A DNA stretch of 53,180 nucleotides from Arthrobacter sp. EpRS71 (GCF_001512285.1 NZ_LNUV01000005.1:35558-88737), one strand, 5' to 3'. Counted from the stretch's first letter, positions 31,952 to 40,870 are shown. Notes: generated by a model from the letters alone, not told the origin. Translations and numbers: made by a program.

Positions 31952-33141
31952 CGCGGGCCCGGCAGCGGTGGCTGCCAGCTCTCTTGCTTCCCCTTGCCTT
32001 GGCCATTGCCGTGGTGCTTGGCTCAGTCCAAGCCGGCGCCAGCGTTTCGCTCCCGCCCAAGAGCGCTGAAGAAATCCTTGCCATGATTGCGCGCACCCAG
32101 GTGCGGGCATTGTCCGGAGCCATTGAGCAGAAAGCCGAGCTCGGTCTTCCCGAGCTACCTGCGTCCGGCCCGGGGGCGGTCCCGGGTGCCGCCTCTGCCC
32201 TGGAGTTCCTCACTGGATCCCACACAGCCAGGGTCTACGTGGATGGTCCCCTGAAGGTGCGTCTGCAAATCCTTGACCAGATGGCCGAACGCGACGTCGT
32301 CATCAACGGCGGCGACGTATGGTTGTACAACTCGAAGCAAAACAGCGCCACACATCTGACCGTTCCGGAACCGTCACTGGCTGACCTTGAGAACTCCCTG
32401 CCCACCAGGCCGACGCCCGGGATGTTTGCGCCGGATATGCCTGCACCAGAGATGCCTCCAACAGACATGCCGACCCCCGAAGCCATGGCCGGCCGCTTCC
32501 TTGCAGCCGTCGATGCCGCCACGGAGGTCACGGTTGCCGAGGCTTCATCGGTGGCCGGCCGAAGCGTTTACTCTTTGGTCCTCAACCCTCGCAGTACCGA
32601 AACCCTGGTCGATTCGGTGACCATCGACGTCGACTCCCAAACGGGCCTGCCCTTGGGTGTCGAGGTCCGGGCCGCAGGCCAGGCCGAACCCGCCTACTCA
32701 CTTGCCTACACGCAACTGGACCTGTCCACGCCGGACGCGGCACTCTTTGACTTCACCCCGCCGCCGGGGGCAACAGTTACTGAACAGGTGCTGCCGGCCA
32801 AGCCTGTTCCGACCATGACCCAGCCGTCGACGCCGGCACCTGATGCGCCGGCTCCGGCCCCGGATGCCACCATTCCGGAAGACCAAGCCGCGCCGGGCCA
32901 CGGTTCCCGCCCCCGGGCGACCGTCACGGGCCAAGGTTGGGATTCCGTGATTGCCTTGCCTGCTGGTGCGGCTCAGACGGAGTTCACGTCCAATCCCCTC
33001 CTGTCCCAAGCCCTGCAGCCTGTTGACGGCGGCCGGGCGTTGACGACGTCGCTGGTGAGCGTGTTGATACTCGACGACGGCCGCGTCTTTGCCGGCATGG
33101 TGCCTTTGGAACGGCTCCAGTCAGCCGCAGCCGCCCAGTGA
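31948..33141 (+). CDS. LolA/RseB-like fold exported protein
   Basis: A 397-aa exported protein. Residues 1-28 form a signal peptide or anchor (RARQRW then a hydrophobic core to VQAGA). The segment EEILAMIARTQVRALSGAIEQ (about 41-61) and the later FLTGSHTARVYVDGPLKVRLQ with DVVINGGDVWLYNSKQNSATHL match the LolA/LppX/RseB-type half-barrel that binds lipid tails. A Pro-rich stretch (PDMPAPEMPPTDMPTPE) interrupts the fold near 160. The next two genes encode an ABC ATPase and permease, with GTGA overlap to the first, so a lipid or lipoprotein handling system, or a sensor tied to an exporter, is inferred. Confidence 0.75.
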   Translation: MTRARQRWLPALLLPLALAIAVVLGSVQAGASVSLPPKSAEEILAMIARTQVRALSGAIEQKAELGLPELPASGPGAVPGAASALEFLTGSHTARVYVDGPLKVRLQILDQMAERDVVINGGDVWLYNSKQNSATHLTVPEPSLADLENSLPTRPTPGMFAPDMPAPEMPPTDMPTPEAMAGRFLAAVDAATEVTVAEASSVAGRSVYSLVLNPRSTETLVDSVTIDVDSQTGLPLGVEVRAAGQAEPAYSLAYTQLDLSTPDAALFDFTPPPGATVTEQVLPAKPVPTMTQPSTPAPDAPAPAPDATIPEDQAAPGHGSRPRATVTGQGWDSVIALPAGAAQTEFTSNPLLSQALQPVDGGRALTTSLVSVLILDDGRVFAGMVPLERLQSAAAAQ

Positions 33142-34154
33142 ACGAATCCCGGACGGCCGCCTCTCTTGGTGCAAATGAGTGTGCGGCTCCTGTCCGGTCT
33201 TCCGATCTCGTCATAGAAACCCATGGCCTGGTGAAGCGCTTCGGTCACAGGTCCGCTGTGGACGGTATAGACCTCGCTGTGCCCCGAGGCTCGGTGTTCG
33301 GTTTCCTGGGACCGAATGGTTCGGGGAAGACCACTACTATCAGGGTGCTGCTGGGTCTTGCTTCGGCGAACAGCGGGGACATCCGCGTTCTGGGCAAGGA
33401 GATGCCCCAAGCTTTGGCTTCTGTTCTGCCGGATGTTGGCGCTTTGGTGGAGGGGCCGGGCTTCTATCCCTTCCTGTCGGGCACGGGCAACCTGATGCGC
33501 TTGGATGCGGCCGACCCCCATGCTTCCTCGTCCACCAGGAGGCGGCGCGTTCACGACGCCCTCGAAAGGGTGGGTCTGAGCCACGCGGCCGGAAAGAAGG
33601 TCCGGGCCTACTCTTTGGGAATGAAACAGCGCCTCGGCCTGGCCAACGCAATGCTCAGGCCTCGGGATCTCTTGGTTCTGGACGAACCAACCAATGGCCT
33701 GGACCCCCAAGGCACCCGTGAAGTCCGCAACCTGGTTCGCTCCCTCGCCGCCGGCGGAACCACCGTCTTCGTCTCCAGCCACTTGCTCGCCGAGGTGGAA
33801 CAGATGTGTTCCCATGTGGGCGTGATGAGCGCCGGCCGGCTGGTGGCACAGGGGCCGATTGAGGAGCTGAGGTCCGCCGGGCAGGCTCACGTGGTGGTGC
33901 AAACGCCCGACGTCGACTTGGCGTCCCGGGTGTTGACGCGCCTTGGACTGGTTCCCGCCGAAGCGACCGGTACGGGCGGCCCATGGGGAACCCCTGCTGT
34001 GGTGGGCACCGGGATCAATGGCCGCGTTCCCGAATCGATTGTGGCCGCATTGGTTGCCGAGGGCGTCCGTGTCCGCGGATTCACTGTGGAGAACGCGAGC
34101 CTGGAAGAGCGTTTCGTGTCCCTGACCGGGGAGGGGTTCGACGTTGTCGGCTGA
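33138..34154 (+). CDS. ABC transporter ATP-binding protein (ABC-2 type)
   Basis: A 338-aa ATPase. Walker A GPNGSGKTT (near residue 60), the signature motif YSLGMKQRLGLANAM (near 158-172), Walker B LLVLDEPTNGLDP, and the switch His in FVSSHLLAEVEQ are all intact. An N-terminal extension of about 25 residues and a C-terminal extension after residue 240 are typical of ABC-2 exporters. The GTG start overlaps the LolA-like stop (GTGA) and the stop overlaps the permease by 11 bases, so all three genes form a coupled operon. The substrate is unknown. Confidence 0.92.
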   Translation: MNESRTAASLGANECAAPVRSSDLVIETHGLVKRFGHRSAVDGIDLAVPRGSVFGFLGPNGSGKTTTIRVLLGLASANSGDIRVLGKEMPQALASVLPDVGALVEGPGFYPFLSGTGNLMRLDAADPHASSSTRRRRVHDALERVGLSHAAGKKVRAYSLGMKQRLGLANAMLRPRDLLVLDEPTNGLDPQGTREVRNLVRSLAAGGTTVFVSSHLLAEVEQMCSHVGVMSAGRLVAQGPIEELRSAGQAHVVVQTPDVDLASRVLTRLGLVPAEATGTGGPWGTPAVVGTGINGRVPESIVAALVAEGVRVRGFTVENASLEERFVSLTGEGFDVVG

Positions 34155-34998
34155 AACCGCTGGTCCTTCCCGGGAGAACGCCGTGCGTTCCGGCATGGGA
34201 TGGGCGCTCCTGGGCTCGGAGTTGTCCGTACTCTTCCGTCGGCTCCGAACGTGGGCCATGCTGATCGCCCTCGCAGCCGTACCCATCCTGATCGCCGTGG
34301 CTGTCAAGCTATCTTCACGGCCCACCGCCCCGGGCCGCGGGCCACTCTTCCTGGACCGCATCACCCAGAACGGCCTGTTCGTAGCCGTTACTGCATTGGT
34401 GGTGTGTGTCCCTCTTTTTCTGCCGCTCACAGTTGGGGTGGTAGCCGGAGACACCATTGCCGGGGAGGCGAACCTGGGAACCTTGCGGTACCTGTTGATC
34501 GCGCCCGCAGGGCGGATACGCCTGCTGCTGGTGAAGTATGCCGGGGCCGTCGCCTTCTGTTGCGCCGCTACCGCCACCGTGGCAGCGTCCGGTGCCTTGG
34601 CCGGCGTCGTGCTCTTTCCTGTAGGTCCGGTGACTTTGCTGTCCGGGGACACCATCAGCGTCGGCGAATCGGCGTTGAGATCTTTGCTGATCGCCGCCTA
34701 CATCACGGTGTCCCTGCTGGGACTCTCCGCCATCGGCCTGTTGATCTCCACTCCGGTGGGCGCCATGGCAGCCACCATAGTGCTCTCTGTGGTGTCGCAG
34801 GTGCTGGACAACCTGCCTCAGTTGGAGTGGCTGCATCCGTGGCTGTTCAGCCACCACTGGCTGAGCTTCGCGGACCTGCTGCGCCAACCCATCTCATGGA
34901 CGTCATTCGGTGAGAACGCGCTCCTCCAAGCCGGGTACATCGCGGTGTGCGGCGCGCTGGCTTACGCAAAATTCTCCAACAAGGACGTCTTGTCATAG
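34144..34998 (+). CDS. ABC-2 type transporter permease
   Basis: A 284-aa membrane protein with about six hydrophobic helices; the first follows FRRLRTWAMLIALAAVPILI (about residues 31-50). The long extracellular loop and the segment VVAGDTIAGEANLGTLRYLL are typical of ABC-2 permeases. The C-terminal part ends near YAKFSNKDVLS. I used TTG 34144, which overlaps the ATPase gene; in-frame GTG 34183 or ATG 34195 could also be the start. It pairs with the upstream ATPase as the membrane part of an exporter. Confidence 0.85.
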   Translation: MSAETAGPSRENAVRSGMGWALLGSELSVLFRRLRTWAMLIALAAVPILIAVAVKLSSRPTAPGRGPLFLDRITQNGLFVAVTALVVCVPLFLPLTVGVVAGDTIAGEANLGTLRYLLIAPAGRIRLLLVKYAGAVAFCCAATATVAASGALAGVVLFPVGPVTLLSGDTISVGESALRSLLIAAYITVSLLGLSAIGLLISTPVGAMAATIVLSVVSQVLDNLPQLEWLHPWLFSHHWLSFADLLRQPISWTSFGENALLQAGYIAVCGALAYAKFSNKDVLS

Positions 34999-35012
34999 CT
35001 TTGTCGTAGGCT
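34990..35012 (+). promoter_or_regulatory. yciO-like gene promoter: leaderless -10 with TTGTC-N12 damage-type box
   Basis: TTGTC (34990-34994), exactly 12 nt, then TAGGCT (35007-35012), 6 nt before the ATG at 35019. The left part TTGTCATAG matches the RecA-independent damage element TTGTCRGTG at seven of nine positions. It starts in the last codons of the permease gene. Confidence 0.55.
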
Positions 35013-35018
35013 CTTCCC

Positions 35019-35639
35019 ATGGCCAGATTCTTTGACGTGCACCCAGAAGATCCCCAACCACGCGCCATCGGCCAAGTGGTGAACATGCTCCAAGGAGGCG
35101 GCCTGATCGCCTACCCTACCGACTCCTGCTACGCGCTTGGAGCACAGATCGGCAACAGGGAAGCACTGGACCGCATCAGGTCCATCAGGCATTTGGACGA
35201 CAAACACCATTTCACCCTGGTGTGCAAGGACTTTGCCCAGATGGGTCAGTTCGTGATGTTGGACAACGACATCTTCAGGAGCATCAAGGCTGTTACCCCC
35301 GGCAGCTACACGTTTATCCTCCCCGCCACCCGGGAGGTCCCCAAGCGCCTCCTGCACCCCAAGAAAAAGACCGTGGGTGTGCGCATCCCGGATCATCGGG
35401 TGGTCCAGGCGCTCTTGGCCGAGCTGGGCGAACCACTGCTCTCCAGCACCCTCCTGCTGCCGGACGAGGAAGAACCGTTGACCCAGGGCTGGGAGATCAA
35501 GGAACGGCTGGACAATCAGGTGGATGGCGTCATTGATGCCGGCGACACCGGCTCTGAACCCACCACCGTGATCGACTTCTCCAGCGGCGTGGCTGAAGTT
35601 GTCCGCTACGGGACGGGCGATCCTTCACGCTTCGAATAG
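35019..35639 (+). CDS. YrdC/Sua5-family protein, YciO type
   Basis: A 206-aa YrdC-fold protein. GGLIAYPTDSCYALGAQIGN (near residues 27-46) is the family signature, with the substrate pocket residues in RIRSIRHLDDKHHFTLVCKD and the nucleotide side in SYTFILPATREVPKRLLH and VGVRIPDH. YrdC/Sua5 proteins make threonylcarbamoyl-AMP for tRNA t6A; the DDKHHFTL wording points to the YciO subgroup, whose activity is much weaker and whose role is unsettled. The ATG lies 6 nt after TAGGCT, so the mRNA is probably leaderless. Confidence 0.85.
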   Translation: MARFFDVHPEDPQPRAIGQVVNMLQGGGLIAYPTDSCYALGAQIGNREALDRIRSIRHLDDKHHFTLVCKDFAQMGQFVMLDNDIFRSIKAVTPGSYTFILPATREVPKRLLHPKKKTVGVRIPDHRVVQALLAELGEPLLSSTLLLPDEEEPLTQGWEIKERLDNQVDGVIDAGDTGSEPTTVIDFSSGVAEVVRYGTGDPSRFE

Positions 35640-35665
35640 AATCCGGAGGTTCCTGCTGTGGTCCT

Positions 35666-36811
35666 TCACCGAAACTGGAACCGACACCCCGAATTCAGCG
35701 CCACCTGTGCGACGCCCGTCATCTCCAGCGCCAAGGCTGACGGCTGGGAGGACACCGGCTGCGGCGGGTAGGCCATAAAAATGGACAGTTGGCGGTTACC
35801 GTCGGCGCTGCTGATGGAAATGGACCCGTACCCGGGAATGTCTCCGACGTGTCCGTAGTAGGAGCCGTTGGTGCAACGGTCATCCCAATGGTCCAGGCCA
35901 AGGCCATAGTCGGCAAAGACCGTGCCCTTCATGGCGATAAGGCTCGCCGGGGATATCACGTGGCCCCTGAGCAGCGCGGCGTGGAACACGGAGATATCCT
36001 CAACGGAAGACACCAGCCCCCCTGCGGCGATCACATCAGGGGTTCCGGCGCCGGCAACGTCCACGGTTTCGCCGTCAAGCTGGACGTATCCGTGGATGAG
36101 GTCATCGGGGGCTGCGGTGTTTGCAGCCAGTAGCTGCGTGGAACGGAGGTTCAGGGGCGCCAGGACGTCGGTTCGCAGGACCGCCTGCAGTGGCGCACCC
36201 CGAAGCTGCTCCACCACCCGGGTGAGCAACGACCCGGCATCTGACCGGACCGCAGCAGGCACGTCCCTTGCGTCGCCGAGGAGCTCCCGGATGGTCACCG
36301 GTCTCCCTGCCGTGAGAGATCCCGGAAGGTAAGCGGCAACGGGGTCCTCCAATCCCAGACGACCCTCCTCCATGAGCTTCATGACGGACACAGCCAGGAA
36401 TGACCGGTACTGCCCGCCCACAGGGAAACGATCGCCCGGTTGGACGGGCACGCGTCCGTCGCGGCTTCGCACTCCCTCTGCGAGGGTCCATACTTGCTGG
36501 CCGACCTTCGCTTTGATGAGGACAGCCGAGGCTCCTTCTTCGAGCTTTTCCCGCGAGAAGAGCTCAAGGGTGGCACGGAGCTCCTGGAACGCAGGTGTGA
36601 CTGCGTCACTCGCGGAGGGCAGTGGAGCAGGCGTGAGCGTGGGCGCGGCCGGAGGGCCCGTCGTCGAAGGTTGGGCTGTTGGTGCCGGCGGTGTCTTCAC
36701 CTCAGTGGTGGGCTGGGCCGGCAGGGGTTCGGGGGTTGACGTGCACCCGCCGAGGAACAGGCCGCAGGCAAGAACAGTGATCAGACTGCCTCCAGCTGGA
36801 CGTCGTGGCAC
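35666..36811 (-). CDS. Serine-hydrolase (beta-lactamase class C) family lipoprotein lacking catalytic motif
   Basis: A 381-aa exported lipoprotein (lipobox LGGC, Cys 23) with a Pro/Thr-rich linker to about residue 70. The rest is a penicillin-binding/beta-lactamase-like fold: FPVGGQYRSFLAVSVMKLMEEGRLGLEDPVAAYLP-type helix (from 129), RELLGD, PLQAVLRTDVLAPLNLRST, and the third motif as YGHVGDIPGYGS. The Ser-x-x-Lys of active enzymes is replaced by Gly133-Gln-Tyr-Arg136, and the expected Tyr-x-Asn region reads RSDAGSLL. It is therefore probably inactive and may bind peptidoglycan or act as a sensor. GTG 36811 has a GGGAGG site. Confidence 0.8.
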   Translation of the reverse strand: MPRRPAGGSLITVLACGLFLGGCTSTPEPLPAQPTTEVKTPPAPTAQPSTTGPPAAPTLTPAPLPSASDAVTPAFQELRATLELFSREKLEEGASAVLIKAKVGQQVWTLAEGVRSRDGRVPVQPGDRFPVGGQYRSFLAVSVMKLMEEGRLGLEDPVAAYLPGSLTAGRPVTIRELLGDARDVPAAVRSDAGSLLTRVVEQLRGAPLQAVLRTDVLAPLNLRSTQLLAANTAAPDDLIHGYVQLDGETVDVAGAGTPDVIAAGGLVSSVEDISVFHAALLRGHVISPASLIAMKGTVFADYGLGLDHWDDRCTNGSYYGHVGDIPGYGSISISSADGNRQLSIFMAYPPQPVSSQPSALALEMTGVAQVALNSGCRFQFR

Positions 36812-36836
36812 GTGCCCTCCCGGTCACTCTTCCGGC

Positions 36837-37862
36837 TTACTCCTCCGGCTTGCGTGCCCGGCTCGGCTGAACGCGCATGGGTTCGCCCGGCATCTTGGGG
36901 AATTCCGGCGGGAAGGGCATTTCGCCCTGACCGTTCTTGACGTCGCGCTCCCACCACTTCAGCAGGACATCGATGTCACCGGGATGATCGTGCATGGAAG
37001 CCCATGGGTCCCCTGTTTTGGCCAAGCGGTCCGGGACGGTGGTGATGGTGTATTTCGCAGGATCGGCGTTCTCCAGTTCCTCCCACGTCAAGGGGCAGGA
37101 GACCTGGGCCGTGGGCACGGCGCGGGGACTGTATGCTCCAGCAATGGTGCGGTCCCTGTTGGCCTGGTTGAAGTCCACGAAGATTCTGGTTCCGCGTTCT
37201 TCCTTCCACCAGGCCGTGGTGACTTTCTCCGGCATGCGGCGCTCCAACTCACGGCCAACGGCAATAACGGCGTGCCGTACGTCGAGGAACTCGTGCTTCG
37301 GGTGGATCGGCGCATACACGTGGAGCCCGCGGTTGCCGGAGGTTTTGATGAACGCCGTGAGTCCGGCTTCTTCCAGCACCGAGCGCAGTTCCAGTGCCGC
37401 CGGGATGGCGTCGTCGAAGTCCGTGCCAGGTTGGGGGTCCAGATCGATCCTGAGCTGATCAGGATTATCGGGATCGTCGGCCCTTGAAGCCCAGGGGTGG
37501 AAGACCACCGTGTTCATCTGAGCGGCCCACACTGCAGCTGCCGGCTCGTCCACTACCAACTGGGGATGTGACCGCGCGCTGGGGTAGGTCACAGGCACGG
37601 ACCGGACATACTCCGGTGCCCCTTTGGGTGGATTCTTGGAGAAGAACATCTCACCTTCAATGTTGCCGGAGTATCGCTGAAGGCTGATCGGACGGTTCCC
37701 GTTGGCAGTCACAAAGGCCTCGCCAACGTCAATGAGGTAGTTGGCAAGGTCCAGCTTGGTCAGTCCCGCCTCAGGCCACATCACCCGGCTTGGACTCGAA
37801 ATCCTTACCTCGCGTGGGCCATGGGGACCAGGGACAGTAACGGTGGTTGCTTCGCTCGCCAT
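36837..37862 (-). CDS. LigD-type polymerase-domain (primase-polymerase) protein
   Basis: A 341-aa stand-alone polymerase domain of the LigD/PolDom archaeo-eukaryotic primase family, used in bacterial end joining. The entry motif YLIDVGEAFVTANGNRPISLQRY, the metal-binding LRIDLDPQPGTDFDD, the phosphate loop TSGNRGLHVYAPIHP and the C-terminal SCPLTWEELENADPAKYTI are all present. No ligase or nuclease domain is fused, and no ku gene lies nearby. It may add nucleotides at breaks or copy short gaps. I chose ATG 37862, 6 nt after TAGCTT; GTG 37868 is two codons upstream. Confidence 0.9.
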   Translation of the reverse strand: MASEATTVTVPGPHGPREVRISSPSRVMWPEAGLTKLDLANYLIDVGEAFVTANGNRPISLQRYSGNIEGEMFFSKNPPKGAPEYVRSVPVTYPSARSHPQLVVDEPAAAVWAAQMNTVVFHPWASRADDPDNPDQLRIDLDPQPGTDFDDAIPAALELRSVLEEAGLTAFIKTSGNRGLHVYAPIHPKHEFLDVRHAVIAVGRELERRMPEKVTTAWWKEERGTRIFVDFNQANRDRTIAGAYSPRAVPTAQVSCPLTWEELENADPAKYTITTVPDRLAKTGDPWASMHDHPGDIDVLLKWWERDVKNGQGEMPFPPEFPKMPGEPMRVQPSRARKPEE

Positions 37863-37868
37863 GGCCAC

Positions 37869-37874
37869 AAGCTA
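37869..37874 (-). promoter_or_regulatory. -10 box of the leaderless LigD-polymerase gene
   Basis: Minus strand TAGCTT, 6 nt before the ATG at 37862. The alternative GTG start at 37868 would directly abut the box, which favours the ATG. Confidence 0.45.
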
Positions 37875-37937
37875 CCCCGTTTAAGCCGTGCGCGTCAGCA
37901 TCCTGCGGGTTTTGATGTGGTGGGCAATGATGGTTGC

Positions 37938-38603
37938 ATGCCAAACACTGAAACATCCGTGACCATCGCTGTCGGTGAAACTGACGTATCTGCCCTCCAT
38001 ATCCGCCCCGAAAAGCCCTTCGCCACCCTGGTGGTGGCCCACGGCGCCGGTGCGGGAATGGAACATCCGTTCCTGCAGGGCTTCGCTGAGGCGATGGCCG
38101 GCGAAGGTGTGGCCACGTTGCGGTTCAACTTCCCGTACCGGGAGGCTGGCCGTCGTTTTCCGGATCGTCCGCCGCTGGCTATTGCCACGTGGAGGGCAGT
38201 GATGGACGCAGCAACTGGACTCAGCGAAGGAGAGCCCTTGTGGGCTGCTGGTAAGTCCTTTGGTGGACGCATGGCCTCCATGGCGGTGGCCGAGGGCATG
38301 CCCGCACATGGTTTGGTGTACCTGGGGTACCCGCTCCACGCCCCTGGCAAGCCGGAGAAACTGAGGGATGAGCATCTCTATGGCGTCACGATACCGATGC
38401 TCTTCCTCCAAGGCACCCGCGATACTTTCGCGACGCCGGAACTTCTGGAGGCGGTGGTGGCGAAGATTGGCCCGACGGCGACGCTCCAGTGGGCAGAGGG
38501 TGGTGACCATTCGTTCGCAGTCAAGGGGATGAAGCGTAGCGCGGCCGAGGTAGGGGCGTCCCTTGCGCCGGCGGTTGCCGCCTTCCTCCGGTCAAACGCC
38601 TAG
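37938..38603 (+). CDS. Alpha/beta-hydrolase, dienelactone hydrolase/TEX30-like
   Basis: A 221-aa small hydrolase. VVAHGAGAGMEHPFLQGFAE (about residues 31-50) is the oxyanion segment; WAAGKSFGGRMASM (near 107) is the nucleophile elbow with Ser in GKSFGG; LFLQGTRDTFATPE gives the likely Asp; GGDHSFAVKG gives the His. The full triad suggests an active esterase or related enzyme of unknown substrate in the cytosol. I chose ATG 37938; the longer frame to 37821 runs antisense into the LigD-type gene. Upstream AATGAT with 6-nt spacing is a weak leaderless -10. Its stop shares a CTAG with the EF-G-like gene. Confidence 0.83.
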   Translation: MPNTETSVTIAVGETDVSALHIRPEKPFATLVVAHGAGAGMEHPFLQGFAEAMAGEGVATLRFNFPYREAGRRFPDRPPLAIATWRAVMDAATGLSEGEPLWAAGKSFGGRMASMAVAEGMPAHGLVYLGYPLHAPGKPEKLRDEHLYGVTIPMLFLQGTRDTFATPELLEAVVAKIGPTATLQWAEGGDHSFAVKGMKRSAAEVGASLAPAVAAFLRSNA

Positions 38604-40711
38604 ACCTGCTTCGGCAGGGGTTCATGGCGCAGGAAGGACCGGCGGAAACGCCCCGTTCCTGCCGTGAGTGCGCGGAGTTCAATGGCGTACCGCAGGAGCT
38701 CCTGGTCCGGTACTTCGGCGCTGATTTCCGTTCCCTCTCCGTCAGCAGCGGCGGTGCCGGTAACGCGGCCCCGGCGTCCTGAAAGATCGCTCATCACCGC
38801 GCCAACGTAGTCGTCGGGGACGCTGATGGAAACGGAGGAGACGGGCTCGAGCAGCTGGATTTTGGCTGTTGCCGCGGCCTCCCTCAGTGCCAGGGCGCCG
38901 GCGGCCTGGAAGGCTGCGTCGGACGAGTCAACGCTGTGGGTTTTTCCGCCCACAAGTGTCACCTTGATGTCCACCACCGGGAATCCCGCCGACACGCCTT
39001 TGAGCATTTGGGAACGGACACCTTTCTCCACGGAGGTGACAAACGTCCCGGGAATAGCGCCGCCCACGATTTTGTCCGCGAACACGAAACCCTCCCCGCG
39101 GGCCAAGGGCTCCACCTCGATGTCGCAGATGGCGAATTGCCCGTGCCCACCGGATTGTTTGACGTGACGTCCATGCCCGGTGGCTTTGCTGGCGAAGGTC
39201 TCCCGGAGCGGAGTGATGACGTCCACGGTCTGAAGCTTGACGCCTTGGCTGCGGAGCCTGTCCAGGACCACTTCGGCGTGCGCTTCTCCCATGCACCACA
39301 GAATGAGCTGGTGTGTGTCCTGATTGCGCTCCAAACGGAGAGTGGGGTCAGCAGCGGCCACCTTGCCAATGCTCTTGGCGAGCGCGTCCTCATCACTGCG
39401 CGATGCCCCTTCAATGGCTACCGGCATCAAGGGCTCGGGCATGTTCCAGGTCTCCATCAGCAGCGGCGACTCACGGCCGGAGACGGTGTCCCCCGTTTCG
39501 GCGCTGGCCAGCTTGCTGATGGCGCAGATGTCGCCGGCAATGCACTGAGGGACCGCTTTGAGACTGGAGCCCACTGGAGAGTAGAGATGTGTGACGCGTT
39601 CATCGGCGTCGTGATCCTCGTGTCCCCTGTCCGCCAAGCCCCTTCCGCCGATATGGATCGAGGAATCTTCCCTCAGGGTTCCGGAAAAGACCCTGACCAA
39701 ACACACGCGGCCGAGGAAAGGATCTACGGTGGTCCGCACTACTTCAGCGGCCAGGCGACCGGTGGGATCGCACTTCAGGGGCTTCAATGACGAACCGTCG
39801 GGGTTCATCGCCGAGGGAGCGATCCGTTCCAACGGGGATGGCAGAGCTTCGGTCAGCAGTGCCATGAGTTCAGGAAGGCCAAGACCGGTTTCGGCCGAAG
39901 TGGGCACCACCGGGAAGAAGCTGCCCTGCGCCACCGCCGTTTCCAGATCGGTGATCAGGTCCGCAAGTGGCAGTTCTTCGCCGCCAAGGTAGCGGTCCAT
40001 GAGGGTTTCGTCTTCGCTCTCAGCGATGATTCCTTCGATCAAGGCTCCTCTGGCTGCTTCCACGTCCCGGGCCGGCGAGAGGTCCTCGTGCCCAGCGCCG
40101 TGGAGGACGCCGATGAGTTCGGCGTTGCCTACAGCCGGGAGGTACAGCGGGAGAACTGACTCACCAAACGCTTCCTGGCAGCGCACGACGGCGGCACTTG
40201 CGTCAGCGCGCGGATGGTCCAGTTTGCTGACGACCACTGCACGCGGCAGCCGGATCTTCGCGCACTCGCCCCACAACGCCACAGTTGCAGCATCGATGTC
40301 ATCAGTGGCCGACACAACAAAGAGGGCCGCATCAGCGGCCCTCAAACCAGCACGCAATTCGCCGGTGAAGTCGGTGTAGCCGGGGGTGTCGATCAGGTTG
40401 ACCTTGATGTCACCTACCAGGATGGGGGCCACGGACAACGTGACCGATCGTTGCTGATGGATCGCGGAGGGGTCCGAATCGCTGACAGTGGTCCCTTCAC
40501 TGATGGAGCCCATCCTGGTGATGGCACCGGTGGCGGCCAGCAGGGCTTCCACGAGCGTTGTCTTACCCGCACCCGAATGCCCCACGAGTGCCACATTGCG
40601 GATTTTTGCTGGATCGCTTGCCGCTAAGACAGCGCCGTTGCCGCCGCGTCCGTCGTCCGTGGCGCCAGCTCCTGGCCCTCTGACCGTTTGGCGCGTGCCC
40701 TTCGCGGACAT
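38600..40711 (-). CDS. Elongation factor G-like protein (EF-G2)
   Basis: A 703-aa paralogue of EF-G, the type annotated as elongation factor G-like EF-G2 in actinobacteria. An extra 35-residue glycine-rich N-terminus precedes the GTPase: P-loop GHSGAGKT (44-51), DTPGYTDF, and SKLDH in place of the usual NKxD. Domains II-V follow (VRVFSGTL, TLRLERNQDTHQLILWCMGEAHAEV, SGGHGQFAICDIEVEPL). EF-G2 proteins of mycobacteria bind ribosomes and hydrolyse GTP but do not replace EF-G; the role is unclear. It is not in an str operon. ATG 40711 is 3 nt after AGGAGGTG, so upstream in-frame starts are unlikely. Confidence 0.9.
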   Translation of the reverse strand: MSAKGTRQTVRGPGAGATDDGRGGNGAVLAASDPAKIRNVALVGHSGAGKTTLVEALLAATGAITRMGSISEGTTVSDSDPSAIHQQRSVTLSVAPILVGDIKVNLIDTPGYTDFTGELRAGLRAADAALFVVSATDDIDAATVALWGECAKIRLPRAVVVSKLDHPRADASAAVVRCQEAFGESVLPLYLPAVGNAELIGVLHGAGHEDLSPARDVEAARGALIEGIIAESEDETLMDRYLGGEELPLADLITDLETAVAQGSFFPVVPTSAETGLGLPELMALLTEALPSPLERIAPSAMNPDGSSLKPLKCDPTGRLAAEVVRTTVDPFLGRVCLVRVFSGTLREDSSIHIGGRGLADRGHEDHDADERVTHLYSPVGSSLKAVPQCIAGDICAISKLASAETGDTVSGRESPLLMETWNMPEPLMPVAIEGASRSDEDALAKSIGKVAAADPTLRLERNQDTHQLILWCMGEAHAEVVLDRLRSQGVKLQTVDVITPLRETFASKATGHGRHVKQSGGHGQFAICDIEVEPLARGEGFVFADKIVGGAIPGTFVTSVEKGVRSQMLKGVSAGFPVVDIKVTLVGGKTHSVDSSDAAFQAAGALALREAAATAKIQLLEPVSSVSISVPDDYVGAVMSDLSGRRGRVTGTAAADGEGTEISAEVPDQELLRYAIELRALTAGTGRFRRSFLRHEPLPKQV

Positions 40712-40870
40712 GGGCACCTCCTGGTGTTGTATCCCCGCACGAAGTCCGAACACCTCCCGTTCGAACGTTAAGAAGGATTGGACACCCTTTAGCGACCACA
40801 GGGCAAGGCCTCGCAGGAACCGAAACCGGATAACCGCCGTCGGGCGCCTGTATGGCGTCCGCTCACCGGG

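Noticed and set aside
32973..34655. 560-codon open frame on the minus strand
   Set aside because: Antisense to the ABC ATPase and permease genes, both of which have full motifs.
40747..40763. LexA-like box (CGAAC-N7-GTTCG) upstream of the EF-G-like gene
   Set aside because: The actinobacterial SOS box needs a 4-nt spacer (TCGAAC-N4-GTTCGA). Here it is 7, and the gene is not a repair gene. The overlapping palindrome CGTTCGAACG was not assigned a role.
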